Assembly (NCBI GenBank): GCA_029168955.1
Contig: JAPDOI010000154.1
Span: 310,001 to 374,000 of the forward strand
Origin: Aplectana chamaeleonis
Taxonomy: Eukaryota > Nematoda > Chromadorea > Rhabditida > Cosmocercidae
Direction: 5' to 3'
DNA length: 64,000 nt
Of this stretch, positions 11,301 to 22,326 are shown one piece after another. The notes beneath the pieces were generated by a model that was not told the DNA's origin, did not search any database, and was given only the letters and a program-made list of their open reading frames with translations. Position 1 is the first letter of the stretch; every line of letters starts with the position of its first letter. The position numbers and the translations under genes were made by a program.

Positions 11301-12290
11301 GCTTCGTGACGTACTGGTAGGTTGACTAAACCATGATACCAAAAAATCTTCAATTTTGTACTCGTCGAAAAATATGTATGGAAGGCAGAGAGGATTCTGA
11401 AGATTTCAAATAGCTACATATTCAGATATGGGACAGATAGAGAGAGAATTATGCTGTGTTCTTTCTACATACCTCCTCGACTAATCTAGATCCGGATGGC
11501 ATGACTAATTGAAAATATCGGGGAGATGAACACATGTCACTCGGGATTTGGTGCACTATGCAGAGAATGTGCTGATGAAAGGAGCAGACAAAGTCATGAA
11601 AAACCACAGCAGATATAAAAACCGCATGCATTCATTAAATGTCACATTCACACCTACACTAGCGGCTGCCATGGCAGGATCGCACGCAACGCAACCGCAC
11701 TGCAGACAAGTACGCAGCAGATTCACGCAGTGATGAGATCTATGATTTTTCAGTTCTTGAACGTCTAAGATTGCCAACGATTCCACGATTTCCAAGTAAC
11801 ATAATCATCTCTCCTTTAGATATTGTTGATGCGAGTCACGATATGAGACGGAAAAACAATGTGCGTGTGTCTGCGTGTGTGTGTATGTGTGGATGTGTAT
11901 CATTTTCCACATAATACGATACTCATATTCAATACGAAAGATTTCTGGTCCTAAAAAACAGCCCGCAATAATTAGAGCTCAGCAAAGTAAACACAATATA
12001 AAGATATTTCCATGAGCAACAATTTCAAAAATCCCAAAATCCCGTGTTGCCGCTAATCGGACGGATTGATTCAAATCCAGTCATACGGAAAACACGATAT
12101 CCGAAATGTTCAAAAGTCCGGAAAAATGAAAATCGGAGGATCCGGTCAGCAAGTCGTGTAATCAGATGGGAAAAGGGCCAAAATCAGATAATCGATGTGA
12201 TCAAAATCGAATATAAACCGGATATATTCCGGTGAAAGCCGAGGAATTCGGATAAAACTCGGGTTCACGACATACAGATCGTTCCACATA
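11301..12290. other. Unassigned stretch with short GT repeat
   Basis: An imperfect GT microsatellite lies at about 11858-11898. Opposed open frames at 11449-11795 overlap on both strands and show no domain. No gene is supported. Confidence 0.4.
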
Positions 12291-12566
12291 CTGCGCTTAT
12301 CTGGGCCAAATTCCGGTCCGCAATCGCGTCTCGACACGCTTTGCGGCCGCACGCTCCCGAGTCAGAAGAGCTTCCAGCGCCGCAGCCGCCGATCTGCTGA
12401 CTCTAGGTGGATTTTGAAAACTGGAAACTAAGAAAAATTGGAGAAAATTGTATAAAAGCCACAACGAGTCGGCGTTGGCGTTGGAAACCTGACTGACTCG
12501 AGCGCGTGCGGCTGCAAAGCGTGTCGAGACGCAAGTGCGGACCGGAATTTGGCCCAGATAAGCACA
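12291..12566. mobile_element. Family B MITE, copy B1
   Basis: The ends CTGCGCTTATCTGGGCC and GGCCCAGATAAGCACAG are inverted and flanked by TA on both sides, which points to Tc1/mariner-type mobilisation. The inverted arms run about 100 bp and contain GTCTCGACACGCTTTGCGGC. The core differs between arms (CTGACTCTAGGTGG on one side, GAGTCGGC on the other), so orientation can be read. Frames of 70-90 codons on the minus strand are arm sequence, not protein. Confidence 0.85.
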
Positions 12567-13110
12567 GTAAACGCACATACTGGCACAATTTCGACGATAT
12601 CCCTATTCCTACGCTGAACAATTTCCGACCACGGTTGCAAATGTACATATGCTGAGCACAAGCCCGCTAGATTCCTAATTCTAAGTCAAAAATAGGAATG
12701 GAATGTGGATTACCTTTTCTAAAAATGGACAGAAATGAGAAAAAGAAGGAGATCCTGGAAGTTGCCATTCAGGATTTTGCGCTCTCAATTCGGATCGGAC
12801 ATTCGATACATCTCCGACAAAATAATAGGGCTGATATGACGAAGTTTCTGTTCAGAAAATGTTTATAGAACTGGATTCTACTGAATAATTTCGAAAAGCT
12901 TCTTGGGAATACGGGAAAAAAGACCATTCAAACACTATTGACAATAGGAAAAGTTGCAATTCAAACTAAATCAATATTTGAATGACCCGAAGAGAAACTT
13001 TGGAAAAGCTGATTTAATCCATTTAAAAACCGGAAATGAGCATTATCCGCGGCCAGTTTGGGATACATAAATTAACGCCTCGTGAATCAAAAAAAAATAA
13101 ATGTACACAT
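12567..13110. other. Unassigned stretch
   Basis: AT-rich DNA with no recognisable gene, RNA or repeat arms. Confidence 0.35.
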
Positions 13111-13258
13111 ACAGTCGGCACGGATCGCACTGATACTTTGCGTTCCTTATTATGCGTTGGCACGAACCCGGTGCGCATATGTTATAACATATTTGCACTG
13201 AGTTTGCGCCAACGCACCACAACGAATGCGAAGTATCAGTGCAATCCGTTTCGACTAT
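13111..13258. repeat. Family D foldback, copy D2
   Basis: It is bounded by ACAGTCGGCACGGATCGC and a complement ending TTTCGACTAT. Internal GCGTTGGCACGAA and TTTGCGCCAACGCA arms match the other D copies. The two long frames on opposite strands here are mirror images of the palindrome. Confidence 0.75.
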
Positions 13259-13501
13259 ATATGAAAATTCGAAAAAAAAACTAAAAATTGGAGCATTCAA
13301 CGAAATCAAATCGCTGTAAACATGAAGTATGAATCTAAAATAATCAAGTCATTCCGTGAATTTCCACACTCAATGAATAAATGAGAATGAGAGAGATCGC
13401 CGACATCACAATGTTCCGCGAATGAATATTCGGAAAACTACTCCGATGAAAAATTGAATATACACACTTTGTGTTTGTATGCTTGTAAGCAGGCATAGAT
13501 A

Positions 13502-14783
13502 CCAGGTTGTTCAATAAGTTATGTCGTTCGATAAGAGAGGGCGTTGCTACTAGTCCAAATTTTTTTTGTTTTGTTGGTACACTCTTCATATAAATGTATG
13601 TGTAGTTTCATGTCAATCTCTCAATTCGTTCTTTGTTTACAAGCCATTTAGTGTCGCCGTGTCATAGCCTTGGAAAAAATTGGATATCGTGCAGTGATAA
13701 AATTCTTATTTTTGGAAGGAGTAGCACCGAAAAAAAAAATCACGAACGATTGTGAAAAGTGTATAATGATTGTTCACCTACAATTAGAACAGTAGAGAGA
13801 TGGGTTGCTGAATTTAAACTTGGTCGTACAAGCCTTGAAGACGATCCACGTGAAGGACGTCCAAAAAGCGCATCAACACAAGAAATCTTAGCCAAAATAC
13901 AGGATATGGTTTTGGAAGATCGTCGTTTGACTGAGAGAAATTTAGTAGAGGCTCTACACATCTCATTAGGCAATAAGAGCAATATTTCAAACGAAATTTT
14001 GGGTTTTAGATAGCTGTGTGCACAATGGGTGCCGCATTCGCTAACAATGGAACAAAAACACTTTTGAATGCGACTTTCTCAGCAATTTTTGGAGCGTTCT
14101 AAGAAAGATAAAGTGGAATCATGCGTCTATTCATCACTATGGATGAGACTTGGGTCTATCACCATGATCCTGTATCAGAACAAGAGGCTAAAGAGTGGTG
14201 TGAACCTGGTTGTTCGGCTTCGAAACGAGTTCGTGTCCGGAAATCGGCCAAGAAGTTTATTGCAACAGTTTTTTGGGATGCGAAAGGACTTTTGTTAGTG
14301 AATTACTTGCAAACTGGTAGAACAATTAATTCTGAATCTTATTGCTACCTTTTGGACCAGGTGAAGGAAAAAAAGTGTGAAAAAGAACCGGTTTGCAGAA
14401 GAGAAAATCCTTTTTCTACAGGACAATGCACCGTGTCACAAGAGCATTTTGACAATGGCTAAAATCCATTAATTAAAGTTCAAATTGTTGGAGCATCCAC
14501 TGTATTCACCAGATTTGGTCCCCAGCGACTTCCATTTGTTTCCAGAACTCAAAAAAATTATGCGTGGCAAGCGTTTTTCATCAAATGAAGAAGTCACAAC
14601 GGCTGTTGAAGCGTATTTTGCAGACCTTCCGGATTCTGACTTCAGGGATGGAATCCACAAAATGGAAGATCGTTGGAGCAAGTGTATTGATGATCAGGGA
14701 GATAATACTGAATAATAAAGTGTATTTTGAACCATAAAATTGTGTTTTTCTTATCGAACGACAAACCCTATTGAACAACCTGA
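13502..14783 (+). mobile_element. mariner-type transposon, copy 2 (decayed)
   Basis: Inverted ends CCAGGTTGTTCAATAAG and TTGAACAACCTGA are flanked by TA on both sides (13500-13501 and 14784-14785). The length is 1,282 bp. Sequence and layout match the copies at 2219 and 36428, so the three come from one mariner lineage that expanded in this genome. Confidence 0.93.
13660..14715 (+). pseudogene. mariner transposase pseudogene, copy 2
   Basis: The expected start codon region (METTEYRAV in copy 3) is degraded here. The helix-turn-helix and linker can be read at 13759-14013 (TIRTVERWVAEF, then EGRPKSAST). A stop replaces a Lys codon at about 14011. The first catalytic Asp lies in ITMDETWVYHHD at about 14135. 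The second, in a QDNAPCH motif at about 14422, is in another frame, and the third is in VPSDFHLF at about 14520. The C-terminal frame 14485-14715 ends close to the right inverted repeat. Family proteins are about 340 residues; this one is broken by several frameshifts. Confidence 0.88.
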
Positions 14784-15010
14784 TACTAATCTGGTAGCGG
14801 AAACAATAAGCTACGACGCTGATTCAGAATACCTGTTAGGTTTTCCCAGAAATTTAAAAAAGCGAGTTTGTGGAAAACTCGACTGTCTGAAAAGAGATTC
14901 GATCGCGCAGCACCGCATAATCGATACTCAACCAATGCATGCTGCCGCGCCTTCCAGCGGCGCGACTCTAATCGAGCCCTATGACAGCGCTTTGTTGCCC
15001 CCTTCTATGC
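14784..15010. other. Unassigned stretch with local palindrome
   Basis: Bases 14895-14985 contain GATCGCGCAGCACC and TAATCGATACT, similar to the palindrome at 5110-5155. No gene is seen. Confidence 0.35.
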
Positions 15011-15236
15011 TAAGTCTGTCCAAATGAGACGGTTGAGCGCGCGCGTCGTTCGGCAGTCGGGATGGCAGTCTTTGGAAATGTGAATCGATGAGCAGGAATA
15101 TGAGACAAAAAGTTATCGATGTCTCAGTCAGCTGTTTGCAGCCGTGACAATGCTCGTCGGAAAAATCCCTCCGCGACGGCCGCTCGACACGCACTCCGAC
15201 CGCGTGGACCGACAGTTTGATTCGGACAGACTTTAG
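15011..15236. repeat. Family A foldback MITE, copy A4
   Basis: TAAGTCTGTCCAAATGAGAC on the left pairs with a right arm ending TCGGACAGACTTTA. The CAGTCAGCTGTTTGCAGCC core is present. Confidence 0.8.
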
Positions 15237-15392
15237 ATAGACTTTGTGACTATCTTGTCCTAACTTCTCATAATCATCTTTGGACATCATAATCACACGC
15301 CACAAAGCGAACTCGTGAAATACAATAGATGCGACGTCTATAACTTATCATCGATAACTAAGGGCAACACCGAAGGGACACAATACAATTTA

Positions 15393-15664
15393 CTGTGCTT
15401 CTCTGTGCCGAATTCCAGTCCGCAATTGCGTCTCGACACGCTTTGCGGCCGCGCGCTTCCAAGTCGAAAGAGTTTCCAGAGCCGCAGTCGCCGATCTGTT
15501 GACTCTAGATGGGTTTCGGAAACTCAAAACTAAACAAAATTGGGGAAAACTGCATAAAAAAGCCACATCGAGTCGGCTTTGGTGCTGGAAACTCGACTAA
15601 CTCGAGCGCGTGCAAGCGTGTCGAGACGCGATTGCGGACCGGAATTCGGCCCAGTGAAGCACAG
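15393..15664. mobile_element. Family B MITE, copy B2
   Basis: CTGTGCTTCTCTGTGCCG on the left and GTGAAGCACAG on the right are flanked by TA on both sides. The left end variant TGTGCCGAATTCCAG is shared with copy B5 at 21651, and both are followed by the same ~400-bp segment. Confidence 0.84.
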
Positions 15665-16058
15665 TAGCTGTTTGCCGCCAAATAGCCGACAATTAATGCT
15701 GGCCGCGAAGTATGTATACCTTACTTTCTTTAGAGATCTTATGAAAAGCTTTTCTCTATGAACAGATGGATATCAATCAACAATACGGAACTTCAATTTC
15801 ATTAGTAGCCAGAATGAAACAGGGATTTTTTTGTCAAAAATATTGTTATATTCCTTCACTAATTTTTCTGTGTCACGTTTTCTCGCAAACAGCTGTCATT
15901 ATATAAATAACTTGACAAATCATTAGCATGCCCAAGCCGTTTTCGCGCTCCACGGCTAATTTAGTATGTAAACCCATGATTTTGAGGTACCCTTCATAGT
16001 TAAGGTGTTAAGTTCAAACTGGAACAGCCTCCTGTCCTAAAATGACCTTCCTAGCTGA
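15665..16058. repeat. Duplicated segment O, copy 1
   Basis: This segment is nearly identical to 21928-22326: both contain GCCGCGAAGTATGTATACC, GAACTTCAATTTCATTAG and CATGCCCAAGCCGTTTTCG in the same order. Each copy lies directly to the right of a family-B element. It shows no coding frame, so it is a duplicated non-coding block. Confidence 0.82.
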
Positions 16059-16065
16059 ATTTTAG

Positions 16066-16274
16066 TCGATCGAGTTTCCAGTGCCAAAGCCGACTCGATG
16101 GGGCTTTGTCATACGGTTTCCTCCAATTTTGTTCAGTTTTCAGTTTCTAAAACCCACATAGAGTCAAGAGATCGGCAGCTGCGGCCGTGGAAACTTCCGA
16201 CTCGGAAGCTTGCGGCCGCAAAGCGTGTCGAGACGCGATTGCGGACCGGAATTCGGCCCAGAGAAGCACAACAG
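16066..16274. mobile_element. Family B MITE, copy B3 (left end missing)
   Basis: Only the core and right arm remain, starting at TCGATCGAGTTTCCAG and ending AGAGAAGCACA. The core runs in the opposite orientation to B2, and its details (CGATGGGGCTTT, GATCGGCAGCTGC) best match the inverse of copy B5. Confidence 0.75.
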
Positions 16275-17093
16275 TATATGGATCGCAACTGGCTGCGTGA
16301 TTTAGCCTTTACCTCCTAAAATGGTCTCTATTACTATCAAAGTGCAGGTTATTTCTGCTGCTAAACGGTCAGATGCTGGTCTTTTCTGGCGAATACAATG
16401 ATACCACTCCGAATCATATCCATGGAAAAGAGATCATAGCCCAACGTTAGTAAATAGTGTAAACTTGAAAGTCCCAGCATGTTAAGGAAAAGGAAGAAAA
16501 AACACTGAAACCGATGCGGAAGAGGCGGAGAGGGGCCGTTGCCGCGTTCGGAGGCTAATGAGGAACGGAGGAGAGAAGAGCTCCCACTAACCAATGATTC
16601 CTTCAAAGTAACGCCTCTCTCTATTCACCGGACAAATTGAGCAAAAACTACTCACAATAGGAATGACTTGGAGAAAGTCAGTGTAAAAAAGTTCGCTGAA
16701 TGGTTTGAAAAAATTGAGTATGCAAAGACTTGGACTATTCAAAAAAGTACAAAATATCAGTAAGGCTATGAAACTAGAACAAAAATCAAAGTTCAACAAA
16801 GGAGGCTTGTCACGTTCCGATGGCGATTTGGAAAACCATGTTTTCGTTGCTGTAGGTCTGTGAGAGTACATAAATGAATGACCCGTGCTTGAAATTGGCT
16901 AAATGGCTGCGGGGATGCCAAAAACGGCATTTTCATTGCTTCACGGAAAGCTATAATCTAGGCCGCTCATTTTGAGCCAGTCGAAGCAAGGCTTATCGAG
17001 CTTATCATGTCAAAATCTCCTTATCACTGTTATATTTTGCCATCAGCGACCGCTCCGCTGCCTACTTCGCCCGGACTCATCCTAGCAACCTAA
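16275..17093. other. Unassigned stretch with a family F fragment
   Basis: Bases 16800-16950 match 115-260 (shared GTCGTTGCTGTAGGTCTG-like block). The rest shows no gene. TAA at 17091-17093 is the target duplication of the next element. Confidence 0.5.
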
Positions 17094-18919
17094 CAAGGGA
17101 CCACTTTGAACATAAAATGGAGTTTCGAGAAACGGTCTTTTGAAAGTTGTAGAGGGCGTAAAAATAAACTATTTAAAATTTTAAAATTTCACTCAGTCCT
17201 CACGGGTAGATAAAAAACCACCAAAACAATGGTTTGCGGTAGGTAAAATGCCATTCAATGCACCCTAACCTGACGAAAGCCCCTAGAAAACAGGAAACGG
17301 ACCTCAGATTCGTGTCCAGCGCCCCAAATTACCCCTGGGGCGGAGTTTGGGCAAAAAAAAAATTTCGACCTCTGAACATCCAAAAATGGCTTTGAGCTTC
17401 TTACCTCACGGGGCTCAAAAGGTCGAAAAAAAATTTATGACCCAAACTTTGCTCTCGGAGGTTATTTGAAGTGCTCTTGACGGATCTGAGGTCAGTTTAT
17501 CGATTTTCGACAGATTACGGTAGATTGGGGTGGGTATACGGTAGTTGGGTCAAAGTCTCAGATTTGACTCAAAATTTCTGAACGGGGGTTATTCGGGGTG
17601 CTGAATACGAATTTGATGTTCACTTGTCAATTTTCAAATTATTAATGTAGGTTTAGGCCCCCTATGTCATGACAACTACCGTAATCTACAGTAAACCTCA
17701 AAATTTTGGCAAACGACCTCTAAATTCGTGTTCAGCACCCTAGATTACCCATACATACAAGTTTTGAGCCGAGTCCGAAGATTTTTTCCAAACCACCTAA
17801 AAATTCCCTGATGGGTGGTACCCTTGCCTTGTCGCTAGGCTTAGAAGAACGCTTGTAACTTTCTCCAGAGTGGTTTCTTTCTTTTCCGAGAAGCTGCGAA
17901 GAGCATACTCGGATTTTATTTTCAAAATGGCTCCAGAAAACTACATTTAATCCAGAATGGCCAGGCTGACTATAAGTAGTCTTCTTGTAAAGTGCGTTTT
18001 TAGAAGGTTCTGTTCTACTGAAAATTTTGGAATTGATAACGAAACACTTTTCTTGAATCTTCGAGCCATACGCTTAAGTATTAGGTTGCTTCAATGGATT
18101 TTGTAGTTTAGGTAAACCCACTTCTGTTTACAATAATTATTTCTGTTGGAAAAAACATTGGTCATTGATCAAGGAACAAGTCCACGAAGTTTCATTTTGT
18201 CCGAACTTTTTTCCAGCGTCATATATCAAAATAAGTCCCCTAAAGTGTTTCTCCGAATTAAGGACGTTTTTTCTGTAGCATATGTGGGAAGAAGGGTAGG
18301 AGTATTCTTGATATTAACCTCGGAATTCGAAACCTCGGAATTTCAGTAGTTTCTAACATTGATGTGAACCGTTCTCCGTTTATATCACGTTACCTCTGCG
18401 ATATAAAAAAAGAGGTATAAAAAACAAGAGACACTGTTAAAACTCAAAACAAGTAAGATGAACACATAGAAATGTCATTATTACCAGCCATAATGCAGTA
18501 ATGAACCCACAGTATTCGAACCTTCTTTCAATTGCTTCGTAATCCAACGCCTAACCGACTGAGCCACGGTGTGCTGCTAGATCACCCCGACTATCGCGTT
18601 GCAGTGATCGGTGGTTTGAATGCAACGAGCATTGTTCAGGGGATCAATGAACAAGTCATAACTCGAGAACCTAGCCAGATTTCATCTTCAAACTTTTAGG
18701 AGAACCTTTTCAGATGATTTCAAGGCCACTGTATAGCTCACATTTTTGCTACGTCCTCCCAAACCAACGTTCTGGTTTCCTTCCTTTTTTGATCGTTTTT
18801 GATCTACCCGTGAGGACTGAGTGAAATTTTAAGATCTCAAATTGTTTCTTTTTAACTCCTCTACAACCCTCGAAAGACCGTTTTTCAAGACTCCATTGTA
18901 TGTTCGAAGTGGTCCCTTG
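17094..18919. mobile_element. Family F transposon, 1.8 kb, PIF/Harbinger-like
   Basis: The ~150-bp ends are inverted: CAAGGGACCACTTTGAACAT on the left and its complement ending GTGGTCCCTTG on the right. Both continue inward through a matched TCAGTCCTCACGGGTAGAT block. TAA flanks both sides (17091-17093, 18920-18922). The left half, 17250-17990, is the CTACCGTA repeat and itself ends in a second CTTGTAA-type terminus near 17988, so an older copy is nested or joined here. No transposase frame is visible. Confidence 0.75.
18504..18580 (-). other. tRNA-Arg-like pseudogene or SINE head
   Basis: On the minus strand GTGGCTCAGTCGGTTAGGC is a perfect box A/D-arm, and GGTTCGAATAC is a slightly damaged box B. 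The possible anticodon loop reads TTACGAA, which would give ACG. The acceptor and T stems do not pair fully, so it is unlikely to be a working tRNA. It lies inside the 1.8-kb family F element. Confidence 0.5.
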
Positions 18920-18929
18920 TAAGTTATAC

Positions 18930-19600
18930 ATCAGGGAATTTTTGGGATGTTAAGATAATTTTTCCTCGGATTCGGCTCAAAACCCACACCTGGAGGTTAT
19001 TTAGGGCGCTGAATCCGAATCTGGGGTCTATTGCGCGCCAGACTAAGAGCTACTGTCGGTTACGGTAGGCATAACGCCTTTTAACCTGCGATACCTACCT
19101 TAAAATTTCGGAAAATAGACCTCAATTTCGTGTTCGGCGTCCCAAATAACACCCACAGTGAAATTTTGAGTCATATCTGAGACTCTGACCGAGCTACCGT
19201 ATACGCACCGTAACCTACCGTAATCTATCGAAAATCGATAAACGGGCTACAGATTCGTATTAGGCAGCCGGAATAACCCCTATGTATAAGTGTTGAGGCG
19301 ATTGAATCGTAGGATTCTCGAATCCATCAAAAGTCGCGTTTTGCCCATCAAAATATTCCCCATTTTGAAGCTTTAGACCAAATCAGACGGACTTTTTCGA
19401 ATATCGACAAATGTGCCCAGATTCGTAATCAACACCCAATACAACCCCAAGAAACAAGTTTTAAGCTCAATCCGAGACAGTTGTTTAAACGCCCTAAAAT
19501 TGTCATTTTTGTACCCCTTTTTTCATGGCGAAGCTATGGAAATGCCCACTTTTGAAAATCTCCTGTGAACCTCTAGGACTTTTAGCCGGATTCTGAGCGT
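18930..19600. repeat. Family F interior, second copy
   Basis: Long colinear similarity to 250-960, including CGGTTACGGTAGGCATAACG, ATAACACCCACAGTGAAA and CGATAAACGGG. It begins just outside the right end of the 17094-18919 element. Confidence 0.7.
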
Positions 19601-19712
19601 GGAATATTGGAGCACTGTCCTCCCCCTAGAACATATTGAAGTTGCATCTCGAAACTCTATGTTTTGTGTGCAACCCTCCCTTGAAAGTGCTCGAATAATA
19701 CAGGGATGCATA

Positions 19713-19991
19713 CTGTGCTTATCTAGGCCAAATTCCGGTCCGCAATTGCGTCTCGACACGCTTTGCGGCCGCACGCGCTCGAGTCAGTCTAGTTTCCAGC
19801 GCCAAAGCCGACTCGATATGGCTTTTTTATACAGTTTTCTCTAATTATGTTTACTTTCCAGTTTCTAAAACCCACCTAGAGTCAACAGATCGGCGGCTGC
19901 GGCACTGGAAACTCGTCCGACTCGAATGCGCGTGGCCGCAAAGCGTATCGAGACGCGATTGCGGACCGGAATTTGGGCCAGAGAAGCACAG
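19713..19991. mobile_element. Family B MITE, copy B4
   Basis: CTGTGCTTATCTAGGCC and GGCCAGAGAAGCACAG are inverted, with TA at the left flank. The core is in the CCAAAGCCGACTCG-first orientation, as in the array at 43.4 kb. Confidence 0.84.
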
Positions 19992-20276
19992 CACATAGAA
20001 TATTTTGGTCGTTTGTCGTACTGAGCAGCATCTTTGCTCAGAAAACTGAGCAAATTTGATCAAGACTTTGTGACAAAGTAACGGAGCACCGTCACTTAGG
20101 AGTATTCGACGTTGCCTGAGATAGCGTCCACTTCTTGAGAGAGCGTTCGATTACGCAAAAATCAAGCGCAGGCGATTCGCGAGCCGCTCACGCGTGTTTA
20201 TGCTCGCTCTCGCCCGCTCACACTCGCTCCAAGAAAAATTAACAATTTTCAAGCTCGTAGCTTCATTCCTCAAATG
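19992..20276. other. Unassigned stretch
   Basis: CGCTC-rich words lie near 20190-20225. No gene or arms are recognised. Confidence 0.3.
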
Positions 20277-20723
20277 TATTGTTCACGATGAATATCACAC
20301 TCGAGGTCGACCCAAAAATGTGGATGCTTGGTCGTGAGGTGACTAGTAGTGAAGAAACTGCGAAGAAAAACGTTCAGAATACGCTCAACTAAGGGTTTCT
20401 AATGTTCAGGGCGTGGACAAGCTTATGGGTCCTGTTGATTTCCGCAAGCGCGCGCTAATCGCGAAATGTGCGCGGATCGATCAGGCTGTACGCGGCAGAG
20501 TTGCAATTTACCATCGAACATCGGAAACGTGCGCGGCGCCTCAAGCTAGTCTGAATGGGGGCGTACCGGGTGAAGGAGTTGCACTGGGATAACTTTCAAA
20601 GCCATTTTTATCGATTTCTGGCCAGTTTTCACTGCTTTCTTCGGCCCTATCCTCTCCAGCATCTGCCAGCTTAGTGTTTTACACTGAACCGAGAAAGCGA
20701 GATTCATCGTGGACACTGCCTTT
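20277..20723. mobile_element. Family H2 element, copy H2a, with a coding-like frame
   Basis: The left end TTGTTCACGATGAATAT and the right end ATTCATCGTGGACACTGCC form the H2 inverted repeat. A frame open from before 20285 to a stop at 20392 contains TSSEETAKKN. A second open stretch starts after ATGTTCAG at 20410 and runs to a stop near 20592, including DFRKRALIAKCARID. The copy at 34513-34979 carries related stretches (TSSDETAKKN; RALMAKCASID), and the differences between them fall mostly at third codon positions. I do not recognise the protein. It may be an element's own gene or a captured host fragment, now frameshifted. Confidence 0.55.
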
Positions 20724-20849
20724 ACTCACACACTAGGACTCAAATCTAGTTCAAAAATGATGTCCTCGTATCCCATAGTTCCACTGAAGGCTCACAAACC
20801 GTGGTAAATGGGTAGCCAAAGAGTCGAGTGGGGTAATCTACCATCCCGT

Positions 20850-20970
20850 GGCCGTATTCATGAAACTACGGGAGCCTAGCGGGAAGGTTCTTAAACCCAA
20901 CTGATGTAATCGGCTGGCGGACATTGAACCCTTCCGCGAGGCTCCCATAGTTTCATGATTTACGGCCTCC
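20850..20970. repeat. Family R foldback, copy R2
   Basis: GGCCGTATTCATGAAAC on the left pairs with GTTTCATGATTTACGGCC on the right. Inner arms AGCGGGAAGG and CCTTCCGCG also pair. It is a 120-bp relative of 10374-10491. Confidence 0.72.
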
Positions 20971-21650
20971 GGTCATACGTAATCAATCGAATCAGCACGG
21001 GAGAGGAAGTGTTTGCCCATGCCCACTCGCGGGTACTGGCCCCAATCAGCGCTGAGGGAGTGTTGAGGAACGTCGACCAGGGTTTAGGAGCGCGAAGGAC
21101 GGACAGCCTGCATGTTCGCGACGTAAGATCAGAACCTGAGTGCGGCTGCACTCCGGCCTACGTACTCAGGCAGGCAAAGTCGCCGACAACATGTTGATCC
21201 TGCTACTGTAAATCATGTCTGGTCAACAAGCAGCTATTGGGCGATCGGCTTAGATTCTGATCATCTACGCTACATTTTGAAGTCTTCACAAATCTCCAAA
21301 TTCTGAGAAGGAACTACCCTAAAGGAATCAGCGCGGAATGTTGCCAAAAGAACGCCATCCGTTTTTTCTGCCATTATTGTTGCCACGGATCTCGGTACAT
21401 TCAATTTCTGGTGAAATTTTAAAGAAGGTTTCTATCGTGAACACCTCCCTTATTTTCGAATAACTGTAGTTATCGGAGCGAAATTCCGGTCCGCAAATGG
21501 GGGCGACGCTGTTGTATCACGCACCACGATAATAACTGTGCGTGGACAGAGGCTAACCGTGCCGCGACCACTCTGGGAGTTTTGGCCAAGGAGTACCAAC
21601 GGAATGACTGCTTTCCGCGAGTTTGCTGAGAAATAGCCGAGAATTATGTA
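20971..21650. other. Unassigned stretch
   Basis: The frame at 20955-21197 is open on both strands over much of its length, starts in the palindrome and has no domain. Bases 21425-21447 contain a TATCGTGAACAC block like an H2 end without a partner. Bases 21470-21545 resemble 22680-22760 and 63170-63250. Confidence 0.35.
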
Positions 21651-21927
21651 CTGTTCTTCTCTGTGCCGAATTCCAGTCCGCAATTGCGTCTCGACACGCT
21701 TTGCGGCCGCACGCTTCCGAGTCGGAAGTTTCCAGCGCCGCAGCTGCCGATCTCTTGACTCTACGTGGGTTTTAGAAACTAAAAACTGAACAAAATTAGA
21801 GAAAACCGTATGAAAAAGCCCCATCGAGTCAGCTTTGGCACTGGAAACTCGATCGACTCGAGCGCGTGCGGCCGCGAAGCGTGATGAGACGCGATTGCGG
21901 ACCGGAATTTGGCCCAGAGGAGCACAG
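21651..21927. mobile_element. Family B MITE, copy B5
   Basis: CTGTTCTTCTCTGTGCCG on the left and AGAGGAGCACAG on the right are flanked by TA. The 164-codon minus-strand frame across this copy is an artefact of stop-poor arms; the same peptide fragments appear wherever a B copy lies. Confidence 0.84.
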
Positions 21928-22326
21928 TAGCTGGTTGCCGCCAAACAGCCGACAAATAATGCTCGCCGCGAAGTATGTATACCTTACTTTCTTTAGAGAT
22001 CTGATGAAAAGCTTTTCTCTGTGAGCAGATGGATATCAATCAACAATACGGAACTTCAATTTCATTAGTACCCAGAATGAAACGGGGATTTTTTTTGTCG
22101 AAAATATTGTTAAATTATTCCACTAATTTTTCTGTTTAACGTTTTCTCGCAAACACCTGTCATTCTATAAATAACTTACCAAATCATTAGCATGCCCAAG
22201 CCGTTTTCGCGCTCCACGGCTAATTTAGTATGTAAACCCATGATTTTGAGGTACCCTTCAAAGTTAAGGTGTCAAGTTCATACTGGAACAGCCTCCTGTA
22301 ATAAAATGACCTTCCTAGTTCAATTT
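21928..22326. repeat. Duplicated segment O, copy 2
   Basis: Nearly identical to 15665-16058, with scattered single-base changes and small indels. It is again directly downstream of a family-B copy. Similarity stops at about GACCTTCCTAG followed by TTCAATTTTA. Confidence 0.82.

Noticed and set aside
13043..13309. 88- and 82-codon frames on opposite strands
   Set aside because: They are mirror readings of the family D palindrome.
21450..21944. A 164-codon minus-strand frame and many similar 60-95-codon frames with fragments such as IPVRNCVSTRF
   Set aside because: They coincide with family-B inverted arms and recur wherever a B copy lies. Frames on both strands read the same stop-poor palindromic DNA.
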